NCBI RefSeq assembly: GCF_004349265.1
Contig: NZ_SMFL01000015.1
Location: forward strand, 1-64,000
DNA length: 64,000 bases
Source: Dyadobacter psychrotolerans
GTDB lineage: Bacteria; Bacteroidota; Bacteroidia; Cytophagales; Spirosomataceae
Reading direction: 5' to 3'
Shown here: piece after piece, positions 17,608-26,134 of the stretch
How positions within the stretch are numbered: the stretch's first letter is position 1
Layout of the letters: each line of letters starts with the position of its first letter
Position numbers and translations under genes: made by a program
The notes under the pieces: generated by a model
Told to the model about the DNA's origin: nothing
Database searches by the model: none
Seen by the model: only the letters and a program-made list of their open reading frames with translations

Positions 17608-19221
17608 TTACTGAATCACAACCACCTTTCTGGTGAAAACGCGGTTCTGGTTTGAAAAGCGGGCAATATACATCCCGGAAGCAAGTTTGGGAAGGGGAAT
17701 GAGTTCTTTGGTTTCCCCGGCAAATGATTTTATTGTCTTTTGCATGATCAGCTGCCCCTGAATATTGAACAGCGAAAAGTCAACATCAGCCATACCGTTT
17801 ACGCCGGTAAGCAACACATTCAGATCTTTTCCGGCCGGGTTGGGGAAAATGGCTACCTCCGCTAAAAAAGGTGCCGTCGAATTAATGGTATCATTCAGGT
17901 CAAATTTGCATAGAAAAACTTCCTTCCCTTTCAGCGTAATCGTTCGGTACCATTTGTTGTAATAAACATTTACAATCGTTTCGGCGTTGTCGGCCGCATA
18001 AGGATTTTGAGCTGCGATAACGATATCGGTTCCTTTTACTACGCCACGCCAAACCGGATTTTGCTGCTCCATATTATCCCGTGCCGATTGCGGGATCACC
18101 AGCTGATGGGTTCCTTCGAACATATCTTTGAATTCAGAAAGTCGATACAGTCCATAAATGAAATGCTCATAAGCTGCATAATTTTCCTGACGGGAACCTG
18201 GGAAAAACGGATTTTCCCAAAGCCAAAGTCCGGTAGCTCCTGAGAAAAAAGGAAATATTGCGGTCGCCTCTGCCATAAAAGGCGTAATCATCGGCGTATT
18301 CGGATCGTAACTGTCATGAATCCTGAGCCAGACAAACGGCACAATTGGTTTGTCGCTCCAGGCCCGGTTCACTTCGATATGAAAAAGCAAATAGGAGAGG
18401 TAGTCCTTGCCAAAAGGGTTGTCGTATCCGTAGTAGTAGTAAGGAGAAGGTGAAAGAATGGTGAGTTCATTTTGGTAAAGGCCTCCAACTTTGCCTGCAT
18501 TATCCTGATTTAAATAATGGGTTCTTGCCACGTTGGTGGTCCAGTCCTGCCAGCTGTTGGAAGTGATATTGAGCCAGGTATTACGGACCGGTACATCGCT
18601 GTACGCGCTTATGAGCGTTGCAGGATCAATTTTAGCCTTTAATCTTTTCACTGCCTCAGCGTGCCACCAGCGGATATCTCTTTTGTAGGTGGCAAGAAAT
18701 TCATTGTCAGACAGGTTACGGTACTGTAACGGAATCTGTGCGTTGGTTTTCAGGGCAAGAATATCACGGTCTTCACGTTGCATACGTTCAATATCGAGAC
18801 TAACAATATCGGCCTGGACCGTACTTGCGAAATTATCCCAATAATTTCGGTAAACGGTTGTATCATTCCCCCAGGGGCTGCGTAAAACATTGTCCGCCCA
18901 GGGTTGCTGGCCGGCATTGGTAGCCACGCCGTACCAAAGTACAGCCCGGTTTTTCACCGGAATTGAACCCGGTTCTGGTCCGCTATATGCGGCTATATGT
19001 GAGAATCCGTGTTTTAGCGGCTGCGATTGGGTATCACCAAAACGGGGACCGCTGTATATAATTTTAAACGGAAGACTGAATTGAGGGAACTTGCTCCACT
19101 CGATATTATTGTTGGAGCTAACCGGATTGAGTTTATAGGCTGGCTCGCAATTTTGGGAAAAGCAATAAATAGGGTTGATTATCAATAGTATAATTAACAC
19201 AGAGTACTGCAGTAAGTTCAT
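17608..19221 (-). CDS. Secreted protein of unknown function with T9SS type A C-terminal sorting domain
   Basis: About 537 residues from the preferred ATG at 19221 (signal MNLLQYSVLIILLIINPIYC, cleavage near CFSQ). An ATG at 19239 would add six residues. The last about 80 residues form a type IX secretion sorting domain: VAIFPNPAGKDLNVLL, then FSLFNIQGQLIMQKTI, then LASGMYIARFSNQNRVFTRK. This predicts export across the outer membrane and release or attachment at the surface. The large middle part (about 40-430) is rich in Trp and Tyr, with VSLDIERMQREDRD, YYYYGYDNPFGKDY and GLWLWENPFFPGS. It looks like a TIM-barrel glycosidase-type fold, but I recognise no family and assign no activity. Confidence 0.85.
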   Translation of the reverse strand: MNLLQYSVLIILLIINPIYCFSQNCEPAYKLNPVSSNNNIEWSKFPQFSLPFKIIYSGPRFGDTQSQPLKHGFSHIAAYSGPEPGSIPVKNRAVLWYGVATNAGQQPWADNVLRSPWGNDTTVYRNYWDNFASTVQADIVSLDIERMQREDRDILALKTNAQIPLQYRNLSDNEFLATYKRDIRWWHAEAVKRLKAKIDPATLISAYSDVPVRNTWLNITSNSWQDWTTNVARTHYLNQDNAGKVGGLYQNELTILSPSPYYYYGYDNPFGKDYLSYLLFHIEVNRAWSDKPIVPFVWLRIHDSYDPNTPMITPFMAEATAIFPFFSGATGLWLWENPFFPGSRQENYAAYEHFIYGLYRLSEFKDMFEGTHQLVIPQSARDNMEQQNPVWRGVVKGTDIVIAAQNPYAADNAETIVNVYYNKWYRTITLKGKEVFLCKFDLNDTINSTAPFLAEVAIFPNPAGKDLNVLLTGVNGMADVDFSLFNIQGQLIMQKTIKSFAGETKELIPLPKLASGMYIARFSNQNRVFTRKVVVIQ

Positions 19222-19386
19222 TTTTGTAATATGTATCATAAGATTGCCCGAACAAATTCGTTAATTTTGCAGAATCTGTTTTTCTGCTTGTATCAAATCG
19301 CCAGTTAGTCAGGTTAATTTGCCTGCGTTTTTTTTACAGATATTTAAATGGATATCAATAAGTTGAGTACTATTACCAAACACAAC

Positions 19387-19833
19387 ATGAAACGAATTTT
19401 CACTCTGATACCGGTCTTGGCCATCCTATTTTTTATCTCGTCCTGTAAGGACAAAGATAACAACCTACCAACCGAAACAGACAAAATACTTGTTAATTAT
19501 CCCTGGAACCTAACCAGCGTAACCGATTTGTCAGGAAAAACCATATCCCCAACCCAGCTGAACGAAACAACAAGATTTCTTCCTCTGATGAACATTGAGT
19601 TTCAAACTGGAAACAAGGTTGTTGCCAGAGGGATCGGAGATTCTCAGGTTATTAATGGCGGAACCTGGTATTTAATCAATGAAAATAAAATGATAGATAT
19701 TAACGTTTCGGGCTTTAAAGGGCAGTTTGGCCTTGAGGAATTATCCAACAGTAAAATGAGACTGAAAAGTACGATGCCGGTTGGCGGGGTAGACCAGGAA
19801 GCGATCATGGTTTTTACTCCAGTGATCAAATGA
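19387..19833 (+). CDS. Small lipoprotein with lipocalin-like fold, function unknown
   Basis: 148 residues from the ATG at 19387, which gives a lipoprotein signal (MKRIFTLIPVLAILFFISSC, lipobox ISSC) followed by a charged KDKDNN tether. The ATG at 19348 would add 13 polar residues and spoil the signal. The mature part has the layout of Bacteroidota lipocalin-like proteins: PWNLTSVTDLSGK, NIEFQTGNKVVARG, GGTWYLINENKMIDI, ELSNSKMRLKST, AIMVFTPVIK. That is a WxL-type opening strand, then a 'residual vs baseline' beta sheet. Ligand unknown. A terminator follows at 19863. Confidence 0.75.
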   Translation: MKRIFTLIPVLAILFFISSCKDKDNNLPTETDKILVNYPWNLTSVTDLSGKTISPTQLNETTRFLPLMNIEFQTGNKVVARGIGDSQVINGGTWYLINENKMIDINVSGFKGQFGLEELSNSKMRLKSTMPVGGVDQEAIMVFTPVIK

Positions 19834-19862
19834 GTTTTAGTGGCAGGTAAAGATAATGTTTT

Positions 19863-19893
19863 GAAAAGCGGCGGAATTAATCTGCCGCTTTTC
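19863..19893 (+). terminator. Intrinsic terminator after the lipocalin-like lipoprotein gene
   Basis: 10-bp perfect stem, gaaaagcggc (19863-19872) with gccgcttttc (19884-19893), loop of 11, followed by TTATTTT. It lies 30 bp past the stop codon. Confidence 0.8.
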
Positions 19894-19918
19894 TTATTTT
19901 GCAGGAAATTTCCCCTTC

Positions 19919-21232
19919 ATGCAAAAAAATAATCCCCGTATCGTCAATGCCTGGTGTATGTACGACTGGGCTAACTCGGTACATGCGCTGGTAATCGTTT
20001 CTAGTATTTTTCCTGTTTACTTCACTGCCACTGCACTGAGCGCCTCCGGTACGCCGGAGACAGACTTTTTTGGTTTTACAATCAAGAGTTCTGTTCTTTT
20101 CTCCTACACGGTTTCTCTTTCTTTTCTAATCACCGCAGCACTCATTCCGCTTTGTACGGCTGTTGCAGATTACACAGGAAGCAAGAAAACTTTCATGAAG
20201 TTCTTCTGTTATACCGGTGCGCTGAGTTGTATGCTGCTGTTCTTTTTTACCCGGGACACGCTGACTTTTTCCATCCTTGTTTTTGGTCTCAGTCTGATCG
20301 GATGGAGCGGGAGCATCGTTTTTTACGATTCTTATCTTCCCGAAATTGCTACCGAGGATAATTTCGACCGTTATAGTGCCCGCGGTTTTTCGATGGGTTA
20401 TCTGGGAAGCGTGCTCCTGCTGCTTTTTAACCTTAGTATGATTCTGTTTCCCAAATTATACGGAATAACAGACAAAGGAACACCGGCAAGAATTTCATTT
20501 TTTACGGTGGGTGTCTGGTGGATATTATTTGCACAGATACCTTTCCGTTATCTTCCGTCTGGTAAAAAAAATAGTTCGGTAAAGCAGGGAAACTGGATAT
20601 TTAATGGCTTTAAGGAGCTAAAAAAAGTTTACCACGATCTTCACCGGCAGCCTTATCTGGCTAAATTTCTCTCTGCCTTTTTTATCTACACCATGGGACT
20701 GAGAACGGTCATGTACGTTGCAACGATCTTTGGAGCCACAGAACTGAAACTTCCCTCTCAAAGTTTGATCATAACCGTTCTTTTAATTCAGCTTGTAGGA
20801 ATAATAGGTTCTTTTAGTTTTGCCTGGTTATCCGGAAAAATTGGAAATATTTATGCGCTGATGATAGGTGTGGCCATTTGGATCGGCATTTGTACCGGAG
20901 CCTATTACACTACCCAGGCCATGGAGTTTTACGTACTGGCCTGTACGGTTGGGATGGTGATGGGCGGTATCCAATCACTTTCCCGTGCGACCTATTCCAA
21001 ACTGATTCCAGAAAACACAGAAGACAGCGCATCCTATTTTAGCTTTTATGATGTAAGCGAAAAGCTGGCTATTGTGCTGGGAACCTTTATTTATGGAGTA
21101 GTGGAACAACTCACAGGCAGCATGCGAAACAGCATTCTGGCACTTTTACTGATTTTCGTAGTAGGTCTAATCTTGCTTTCTCGAATTCCTTCGAGAAAAG
21201 TTTATCAATATCAACCAGAAAAAGCAAAATAA
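19919..21232 (+). CDS. MFS transporter, UMF1 (Atg22-like) family
   Basis: Inner-membrane transporter of 437 residues with about 11-12 hydrophobic segments. The opening (NPRIVNAWCMYDWANSVHAL) with its WxxYDWANS motif is diagnostic of the UMF1/Atg22-like branch of the major facilitator superfamily (PF11700). Another typical piece is FDRYSARGFSMGYLGSVLLL near 148-167. Yeast Atg22 exports amino acids from the vacuole, but the substrate of the bacterial members is not settled. The gene stands alone, between two terminators. Confidence 0.88.
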   Translation: MQKNNPRIVNAWCMYDWANSVHALVIVSSIFPVYFTATALSASGTPETDFFGFTIKSSVLFSYTVSLSFLITAALIPLCTAVADYTGSKKTFMKFFCYTGALSCMLLFFFTRDTLTFSILVFGLSLIGWSGSIVFYDSYLPEIATEDNFDRYSARGFSMGYLGSVLLLLFNLSMILFPKLYGITDKGTPARISFFTVGVWWILFAQIPFRYLPSGKKNSSVKQGNWIFNGFKELKKVYHDLHRQPYLAKFLSAFFIYTMGLRTVMYVATIFGATELKLPSQSLIITVLLIQLVGIIGSFSFAWLSGKIGNIYALMIGVAIWIGICTGAYYTTQAMEFYVLACTVGMVMGGIQSLSRATYSKLIPENTEDSASYFSFYDVSEKLAIVLGTFIYGVVEQLTGSMRNSILALLLIFVVGLILLSRIPSRKVYQYQPEKAK

Positions 21233-21333
21233 TTGGATATAGTCTCAATAAACTAGTTGTTTTCCGTGATTGCTTTATAAATTTCTACAAGCTTTGTAGA
21301 AGTTTCATAATCTTTATTACATTTGTTGCAGTG

Positions 21334-21356
21334 AGGGCCTTGTCAGGGCCTTTTCT
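21334..21356 (+). terminator. Possible terminator of the UMF1 transporter gene
   Basis: Short GC-rich hairpin, gggcct (21335-21340), loop tgtca, gggcc (21346-21350) using G-U pairs, followed directly by TTTTCT. About 100 bp past the transporter stop. Confidence 0.4.
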
Positions 21357-21478
21357 AAGTGAAATAGTGTTGTAAAATGGTAAGCTCGGAACACTTTGAG
21401 TTTACTATTTTTGTGTACGGGCTTTTTTAAGTTGTGAGCAGTGGACTGAAAAGCTTCCTGAAAAATATGACAGATCAA

Positions 21479-21507
21479 AAAATAAGGAACCATAAGTCCC
21501 TTATTTT
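21479..21507 (-). terminator. Probable terminator of the ECF sigma gene
   Basis: Arms aaaataagg (21479-21487) and ccttatttt (21499-21507), perfect 9 bp, loop of 11. On the minus strand the 3' arm runs into TTTTTTGAT. It lies 109 bp beyond the sigma factor stop. Confidence 0.5.
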
Positions 21508-21615
21508 AAAATGTATACTCCAAAAATTACTTCTCACTAAATCGTTATCCTTTCACATCGCCGACCATCTCATAGGCGACTTCGCCGTTGTTATCTTCAT
21601 GGCCGTTTTTTTAAA

Positions 21616-22215
21616 CTATGCAGTCAATGCATATTCATTTGAGATCAGGTAGGGATAGTTTTCCCTGATAAGCTGCTGCAATCTCACACGCGCCCGTACA
21701 TAATGCGACCTGATTGTGGCTTCATTGATCTGTAACATTTCCGCTATTTCTCTATGGTTATAGCCGTCTACCACATGCAACAGAAAAACTGTTTTATAAT
21801 GTGGTTTGAGCTGCTGGATGAGCTCCAGAATTTCATCAGCCGTGATCTGGCTAATAACATCGTCTTCCATTTTTATGTAAGGCGCATCATCCAGTGCCAT
21901 CCTGTTCTCGCTGTGCTTTTTATGTTTACGATAATAGCTGATCGCTGTATTGATCATAATCGTTCTGATCCAGCCTTTAAAAGGGAAGGTTGAAACATAA
22001 GTTTTCAGATTATTGAATACTTTCAGAAAGCCTTCGTTAAGTACCTCTTCGGCTTCTTCGGTGCTTGACGTGTAACGCAGGCAAATGCTTTTACAGTAAC
22101 CAAAATATTTTTTGAACAGATAGCGCTGCGACTGACTATCACCGGCAATACAGCCGGCAATTACCGATTCGAAATCGTTTAAGTTATATGTTGGTTTATT
22201 TGAAAAGGAAAACAT
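21616..22215 (-). CDS. ECF-type RNA polymerase sigma factor
   Basis: Sigma-70 family extracytoplasmic-function factor, 199 residues. Region 2 covers about residues 25-95, with YLFKKYFGYCKSICLRYTSS, then EAEEVLNEGFLKVFNNL (binding of core polymerase and the -10 element). Region 4 is near 135-190, with LKPHYKTVFLLHVVDGYNHR followed by an HTH IAEMLQINEATIRSHYVRAR (-35 recognition). It looks like the common Bacteroidota ECF group that sits without a FecR. No anti-sigma gene is adjacent. The divergent neighbour, 286 bp away, encodes a LytS-type kinase. The regulatory signal is not visible in the sequence. Confidence 0.92.
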   Translation of the reverse strand: MFSFSNKPTYNLNDFESVIAGCIAGDSQSQRYLFKKYFGYCKSICLRYTSSTEEAEEVLNEGFLKVFNNLKTYVSTFPFKGWIRTIMINTAISYYRKHKKHSENRMALDDAPYIKMEDDVISQITADEILELIQQLKPHYKTVFLLHVVDGYNHREIAEMLQINEATIRSHYVRARVRLQQLIRENYPYLISNEYALTA

Positions 22216-22501
22216 AGAATTTGTCAGGAAAATGATACACGAGAACTTTTGCTTTTTGTTCTATACAAATTGAATCAAAACCGATTTTAAAAGAAAACAG
22301 CTTAGACACATAGGGAAAATCTCCTGACAGAGAGTCAAAATTTCCCGTCGAAACCGGCTTTGCCGAAATCGCTGAGCAGGTCCATACGGAATCTGACTTT
22401 TAACGGGCAAATATCTTTATCTAACCTGATAAATCGGTTTTCCGTCGAATGTCTTTTGATGTGGACACAGCTATGCCAATCTTGCGGTTTAATTATTTAA
22501 A

Positions 22502-23560
22502 ATGGGAAACGAAAAACCGAAAAGAGGAGTAGTCGTGGCGGTCCATCTGCTTGCCTGGATATTGCTCGGATTTGTACTTATGTTTTACCAGCCATTGTCG
22601 TGGGGCGTAAAGCTTCCGATCGCTTTCTGGGTTAAGCAGCTGCTTAATTTTGGATTACTGGCCGGCTTGTTTTATATCAATGCGCTGGTGATGGTGCCGT
22701 CGTTTCTTTTAAAAAATAGAATTTCGGCTTTCGCCTTATGGATTCTTGTTTCAGTGATCCTGCTTTTAATAATTAGTAAACTAATTGACCTGCAGCTGAA
22801 TATATGGCAGGAAATGCACGCAGTAATGCCTCGCCCGGGCCCTAAACACCGCGGCGTGATTGATGGTTTTTTACTGATGACCTCTTCTCTGGTGCTTGGA
22901 ATCAGTACCAGTCTGGCTGTGATCCAGCGCTGGCAGACAGATGCACAGATCAGAAACCAGGCTGAGAAACAGAACATTTCAACGGAACTAGCTCTTCTAA
23001 AAGCACAGATTAACCCACATTTTTTCTTTAATACACTCAATAATATTTATTCCTTAACCTATACAGATGTTCCCCTTTCCAGGGACGCGATACTAAAACT
23101 TTCGAGGATGATGCGGTATTTGTTGTATGAAACCAGCCAGGATTCTGCGCTGTTAAGTCAGGAAATATCTTTTATGAAAGACTATATTGAGCTTATGAAA
23201 CTGCGTCTTCAGCAAAACACAGAGGTGATTTTTACTGAACCGAAAAAGGAAAAAGATTACGCAATTGCTCCCATGCTTTTATTACCGTTTATCGAAAATG
23301 CTTTTAAACATGGTGTCAGCAATATGCAAAAATCACACATTGTTGTCAATCTGGACGTTGAAGATGACGTACTTACATTGTATATTGTCAATCAGATCTT
23401 TCAGGATAAAAATGGCTTAAATGTAGAAAGCGGCGGAATCGGTCTTGCCAATACACAGCGTAGATTGCAGCTGCTTTATGGTCCAAAGCATTCTTTAAAA
23501 ATAGCGGAAAATAAAAACGAAAATTCTTTTCAGGTTACCTTAAAAATTAATCTGCTTTAA
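22502..23560 (+). CDS. LytS/YehU-family sensor histidine kinase
   Basis: Inner-membrane kinase of 352 residues. Four hydrophobic segments lie near 10-30, 45-65, 75-95 and 122-142, with little periplasmic sequence, so the stimulus is probably sensed in or near the membrane. A short linker helix (about 145-168) leads to the His_kinase domain (PF06580), where the phospho-acceptor is H173 in AQINPHFFFNTLNNIYSL. The ATP-binding part shows N-box text FIENAFKHGVSNM near 266-278 and a GGIGLANTQRRLQLLYG G-box near 318-334. The LytTR regulator starts 13 bp downstream, making a standard two-component pair. Confidence 0.94.
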   Translation: MGNEKPKRGVVVAVHLLAWILLGFVLMFYQPLSWGVKLPIAFWVKQLLNFGLLAGLFYINALVMVPSFLLKNRISAFALWILVSVILLLIISKLIDLQLNIWQEMHAVMPRPGPKHRGVIDGFLLMTSSLVLGISTSLAVIQRWQTDAQIRNQAEKQNISTELALLKAQINPHFFFNTLNNIYSLTYTDVPLSRDAILKLSRMMRYLLYETSQDSALLSQEISFMKDYIELMKLRLQQNTEVIFTEPKKEKDYAIAPMLLLPFIENAFKHGVSNMQKSHIVVNLDVEDDVLTLYIVNQIFQDKNGLNVESGGIGLANTQRRLQLLYGPKHSLKIAENKNENSFQVTLKINLL

Positions 23561-23573
23561 AGCCGTTCCAGTC

Positions 23574-24308
23574 ATGAAATTGAATTGTATTGCAGTTGAC
23601 GATGAGCCGCTTGCGCTTTCACTGGTTAGCTCGTTTGTGGAGCAAACACCGTTTTTAAATTTATCAGGAAAATTCGGCAACGCTGTGGATGCACTGGACG
23701 CGATCCATAGCCTGGAGGTTCATCTGGTGTTTTTAGATATTCAAATGCCGGATCTGAATGGGATGGAACTGGCACGCGTGCTTAGTCAGAGCAATTCTAC
23801 TTTTCATACCAAAATTGTTTTTACAACGGCTTACAACCAGTTTGCTGTAGAAGGATATAAAGTCGATGCATTGGGTTATCTGTTGAAACCTTTTGGATAC
23901 GAGGAATTTTTGGCGACTGCTATGAAAGCGAAAAATTACTTTGAGCTTATTCAGGATAATCAATCCGCACCCGAACCGGAGGTTAAGGATAATTTTTTGT
24001 TTGTTAAGTCGGATTATAAACTTGTGAGAATCGACTTTGATACAATTTTATACATCGAATCATTAAAGGATTATGTGAAAATTCATCTGGCCGCTCCTGC
24101 GAGCCCGGTTGTTTCTCTGAGTAGTTTAAAAGCAATAGAAGAAAAGCTGCCTGCTTCGAAATTTCTTCGTATTCACCGTTCTTTTGTGGTCAATATCAGT
24201 AAAGTGGATTCTATTAGTAAAAACGCCGTTCACATTTCTGCAATGGATATTTCGGTTGGAGAGCTTTACCGGGATGCTTTCAAAGAGCTGCTTTCCAGGT
24301 GGAATTAA
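23574..24308 (+). CDS. LytTR-family response regulator
   Basis: Partner of the LytS-type kinase just upstream, 244 residues. The receiver domain (1-120) has acidic pocket D9-D10, phospho-acceptor D55 in LVFLDIQMPDLNGMEL, and the conserved Lys in YLLKPFGYEEF. The LytTR DNA-binding domain follows (about 140-240): FLFVKSDYKLVRIDFDTI, then ILYIESLKDYVKIHL, then FLRIHRSFVVNISKVDSI. Such pairs usually control a few membrane or envelope genes by binding imperfect direct repeats. The target is not known here. Confidence 0.95.
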   Translation: MKLNCIAVDDEPLALSLVSSFVEQTPFLNLSGKFGNAVDALDAIHSLEVHLVFLDIQMPDLNGMELARVLSQSNSTFHTKIVFTTAYNQFAVEGYKVDALGYLLKPFGYEEFLATAMKAKNYFELIQDNQSAPEPEVKDNFLFVKSDYKLVRIDFDTILYIESLKDYVKIHLAAPASPVVSLSSLKAIEEKLPASKFLRIHRSFVVNISKVDSISKNAVHISAMDISVGELYRDAFKELLSRWN

Positions 24309-24510
24309 GCGTAGTTTAAAAATCTTAAAAAACCTTAAAAGCAGTTCGTCACGCCACAATGTGTACTTACTTGCAGTATGGATAATTAACAGTATCCCGC
24401 TTTGGGATAGTTTATTTTTTTCTATATAATCCAAAATTCTGCCTGTATACGGTGCTCACATGAAATAATCTTTACCGGAAATTTTCCAGTTTTATTCAAA
24501 CGATTTTTTT

Positions 24511-24789
24511 ATGAATGAGCAACTTCGTGCTTTACTGGCTGCAAATGCCGGCCTTCCTTATCAATCTGTAACAGATGACTCACATCTTTCAAAGGATCTT
24601 GGCCTGGATAGCCTTGACACCGTAGACATTGTTTTACAGCTTGAAGACATGTTTCAAATTGCCATACCGGATGAAGATTATCAGCAGCTGCAAACCGTGC
24701 GACAGTTTTCAGAATATCTGCATAAAAGACTGACAGCTGTGCCTAACAGTTACTCGCCTGTAAATAATTGGCTTTATCCGGCCGTTTAA
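24511..24789 (+). CDS. Orphan acyl carrier protein
   Basis: 92-residue phosphopantetheine-binding (PP-binding) protein. The attachment serine is S34 in KDLGLDSLDTVDIVLQLEDM, a near-canonical ACP helix II, followed by IAIPDEDYQQLQTVRQFSEYL. Helix I begins right at the start (NEQLRALLAANAGL). A 15-residue tail rich in Pro, Asn and Tyr (AVPNSYSPVNNWLYPAV) extends beyond the usual ACP end. No fatty acid, polyketide or lipid A genes adjoin, so it is not the housekeeping acpP in its usual place beside fabF. It might serve a dedicated acyltransferase elsewhere. Confidence 0.9.
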   Translation: MNEQLRALLAANAGLPYQSVTDDSHLSKDLGLDSLDTVDIVLQLEDMFQIAIPDEDYQQLQTVRQFSEYLHKRLTAVPNSYSPVNNWLYPAV

Positions 24790-24919
24790 CACACTTGTTT
24801 GTAAAATTGAATCGGGATGATTTAAGAGTAAATGAGGATCGTTTTTTGCCTTTGTTTGTTTTACCTGAAAGTATCAGTTAGGCACTAGAGGGTTGGCTGA
24901 AATTCATTCGTTTTAAATC

Positions 24920-26101
24920 ATGAAAAAATTACTGATTATTTTTTTGTTGTGCATCTCTGTTAACGTGTTTGGACAAAATTATGATGAGGCAAAAGTCGCG
25001 GCTTATACTTTGCCGGACTTACTGATGTCGGTAAACAAAAAGAAAATTACAACGGTAAAAGACTGGGAGAACATCCGGCGGCCGGAAATCCTTTCACTAT
25101 TTGAAGAAAACGTGTATGGCAAAATGCCAAGGCAATTTGATAACATAGTCTTTGAGGTCAAAGGTGAAAACAAAAATGCGATGAATGGAAAAGCGCATTT
25201 GAAAGAAGTTGAAATTGCAGTCACCAGCAACAAAAAGACTGTACGAATCAATTTGATCCTGTTTGTGCCTTCAAAGATAAAAGAACCGGTCGCGGCCTTT
25301 CTTTTAATTAACAACAGAGGTAAGGAAAATACTTCACCGAATAGAGAAGTAATCAGTGGTTTTTGGCCGGCTGAACGTCTTATTGAGGCAGGATATGCAA
25401 TTGCAGCGTTTCATTACAGCGATGCAGCCCCGGACAATGAGGACACTTTTCAAAATGGCGTACTGAGATTATATCCTGAACAATTATCAGCTGGTGACGG
25501 AATGAAGGCGGTAGGTGCATGGGCCTGGGCGGCCAGCAGAGTGATGGATTATTTTAAACAGGACAAGGATATCGATGCGTCGAAGGTAACCGTGGTAGGA
25601 CATTCGCGTGGCGGAAAAGCTTCGCTGTGGGCAGCAGCACAGGACACCCGTTTTGCTATGTGTGTCACCAATTGTTCCGGTAATACGGGTGCTTCGTTGT
25701 CGCACCGGCGGTTTGGCGAAACAATTGAGCGGATTAACACCAGCTTTCCTCATTGGTTTGCTGACAATTATAAAAAATATAACAGCAATGAGAAGGGGCT
25801 TCCGCTGGATCAGCACATGTTGCTTGCACTTGTAGCACCACGGCCTTTATATGTAACCAATGCTTCGCAGGATCTTTGGGCAGATCCGAAAGGAACATAT
25901 CTGTCTGAAAAAGAGGCTGAGAAAGTATATCGTTTATATAAGCTTACATCCAGCCTGCCCGTTTCACCGCCTGCGGTAAATATGCCTTTTGTTAAACCAC
26001 CTTTGGCATATCACATCCGTGAAGGCAAACATGATCTAACAGAATACGACTGGGCACAATTTATCAAACTGGCAGATAACCATTTTGGCAAAAAGAAATA
26101 A
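24920..26101 (+). CDS. CE15-like (glucuronoyl esterase family) alpha/beta hydrolase, secreted
   Basis: Secreted hydrolase of 393 residues with a signal peptide (MKKLLIIFLLCISVNVFGQ). The nucleophile is S229 in VVGHSRGGKASLWAA. The xSRxGK form is characteristic of glucuronoyl esterases, which cut ester bonds between 4-O-methyl-glucuronoxylan and lignin. Other family blocks are WENIRRPEILSLFEENVYG near 49-67 (also seen in acetylxylan esterase-like proteins), ALVAPRPLYVTNASQDLWAD near 302-321 and a late His in HIREGKHDLTEYDW (about 370-383). No xylanase or other glycoside hydrolase is adjacent, so the polymer substrate is uncertain. It is encoded alone, followed by convergent araC. Confidence 0.82.
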   Translation: MKKLLIIFLLCISVNVFGQNYDEAKVAAYTLPDLLMSVNKKKITTVKDWENIRRPEILSLFEENVYGKMPRQFDNIVFEVKGENKNAMNGKAHLKEVEIAVTSNKKTVRINLILFVPSKIKEPVAAFLLINNRGKENTSPNREVISGFWPAERLIEAGYAIAAFHYSDAAPDNEDTFQNGVLRLYPEQLSAGDGMKAVGAWAWAASRVMDYFKQDKDIDASKVTVVGHSRGGKASLWAAAQDTRFAMCVTNCSGNTGASLSHRRFGETIERINTSFPHWFADNYKKYNSNEKGLPLDQHMLLALVAPRPLYVTNASQDLWADPKGTYLSEKEAEKVYRLYKLTSSLPVSPPAVNMPFVKPPLAYHIREGKHDLTEYDWAQFIKLADNHFGKKK

Positions 26102-26134
26102 GATCCTTTTTATACCAGGTTAATTAGCCACTAT

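Larger units (their letters stand above)
21233..21615. other. Intergenic region between the UMF1 transporter and the ECF sigma gene
   Basis: About 380 bp between converging genes. It holds an 8-bp inverted repeat TTCTACAA/TTGTAGAA at 21283-21301 (3-base spacer) and two terminator-like hairpins listed separately. A 72-codon frame starting with GTG at 21434 runs into the sigma gene on the other strand and is not convincing. Confidence 0.5.

Noticed and set aside
21434-21652. 72-codon plus-strand frame starting with GTG between the UMF1 transporter and the ECF sigma gene
   Set aside because: It runs into the 3' end of the sigma gene, crosses the hairpin at 21479-21507 and has no domain. Not supported as a gene.
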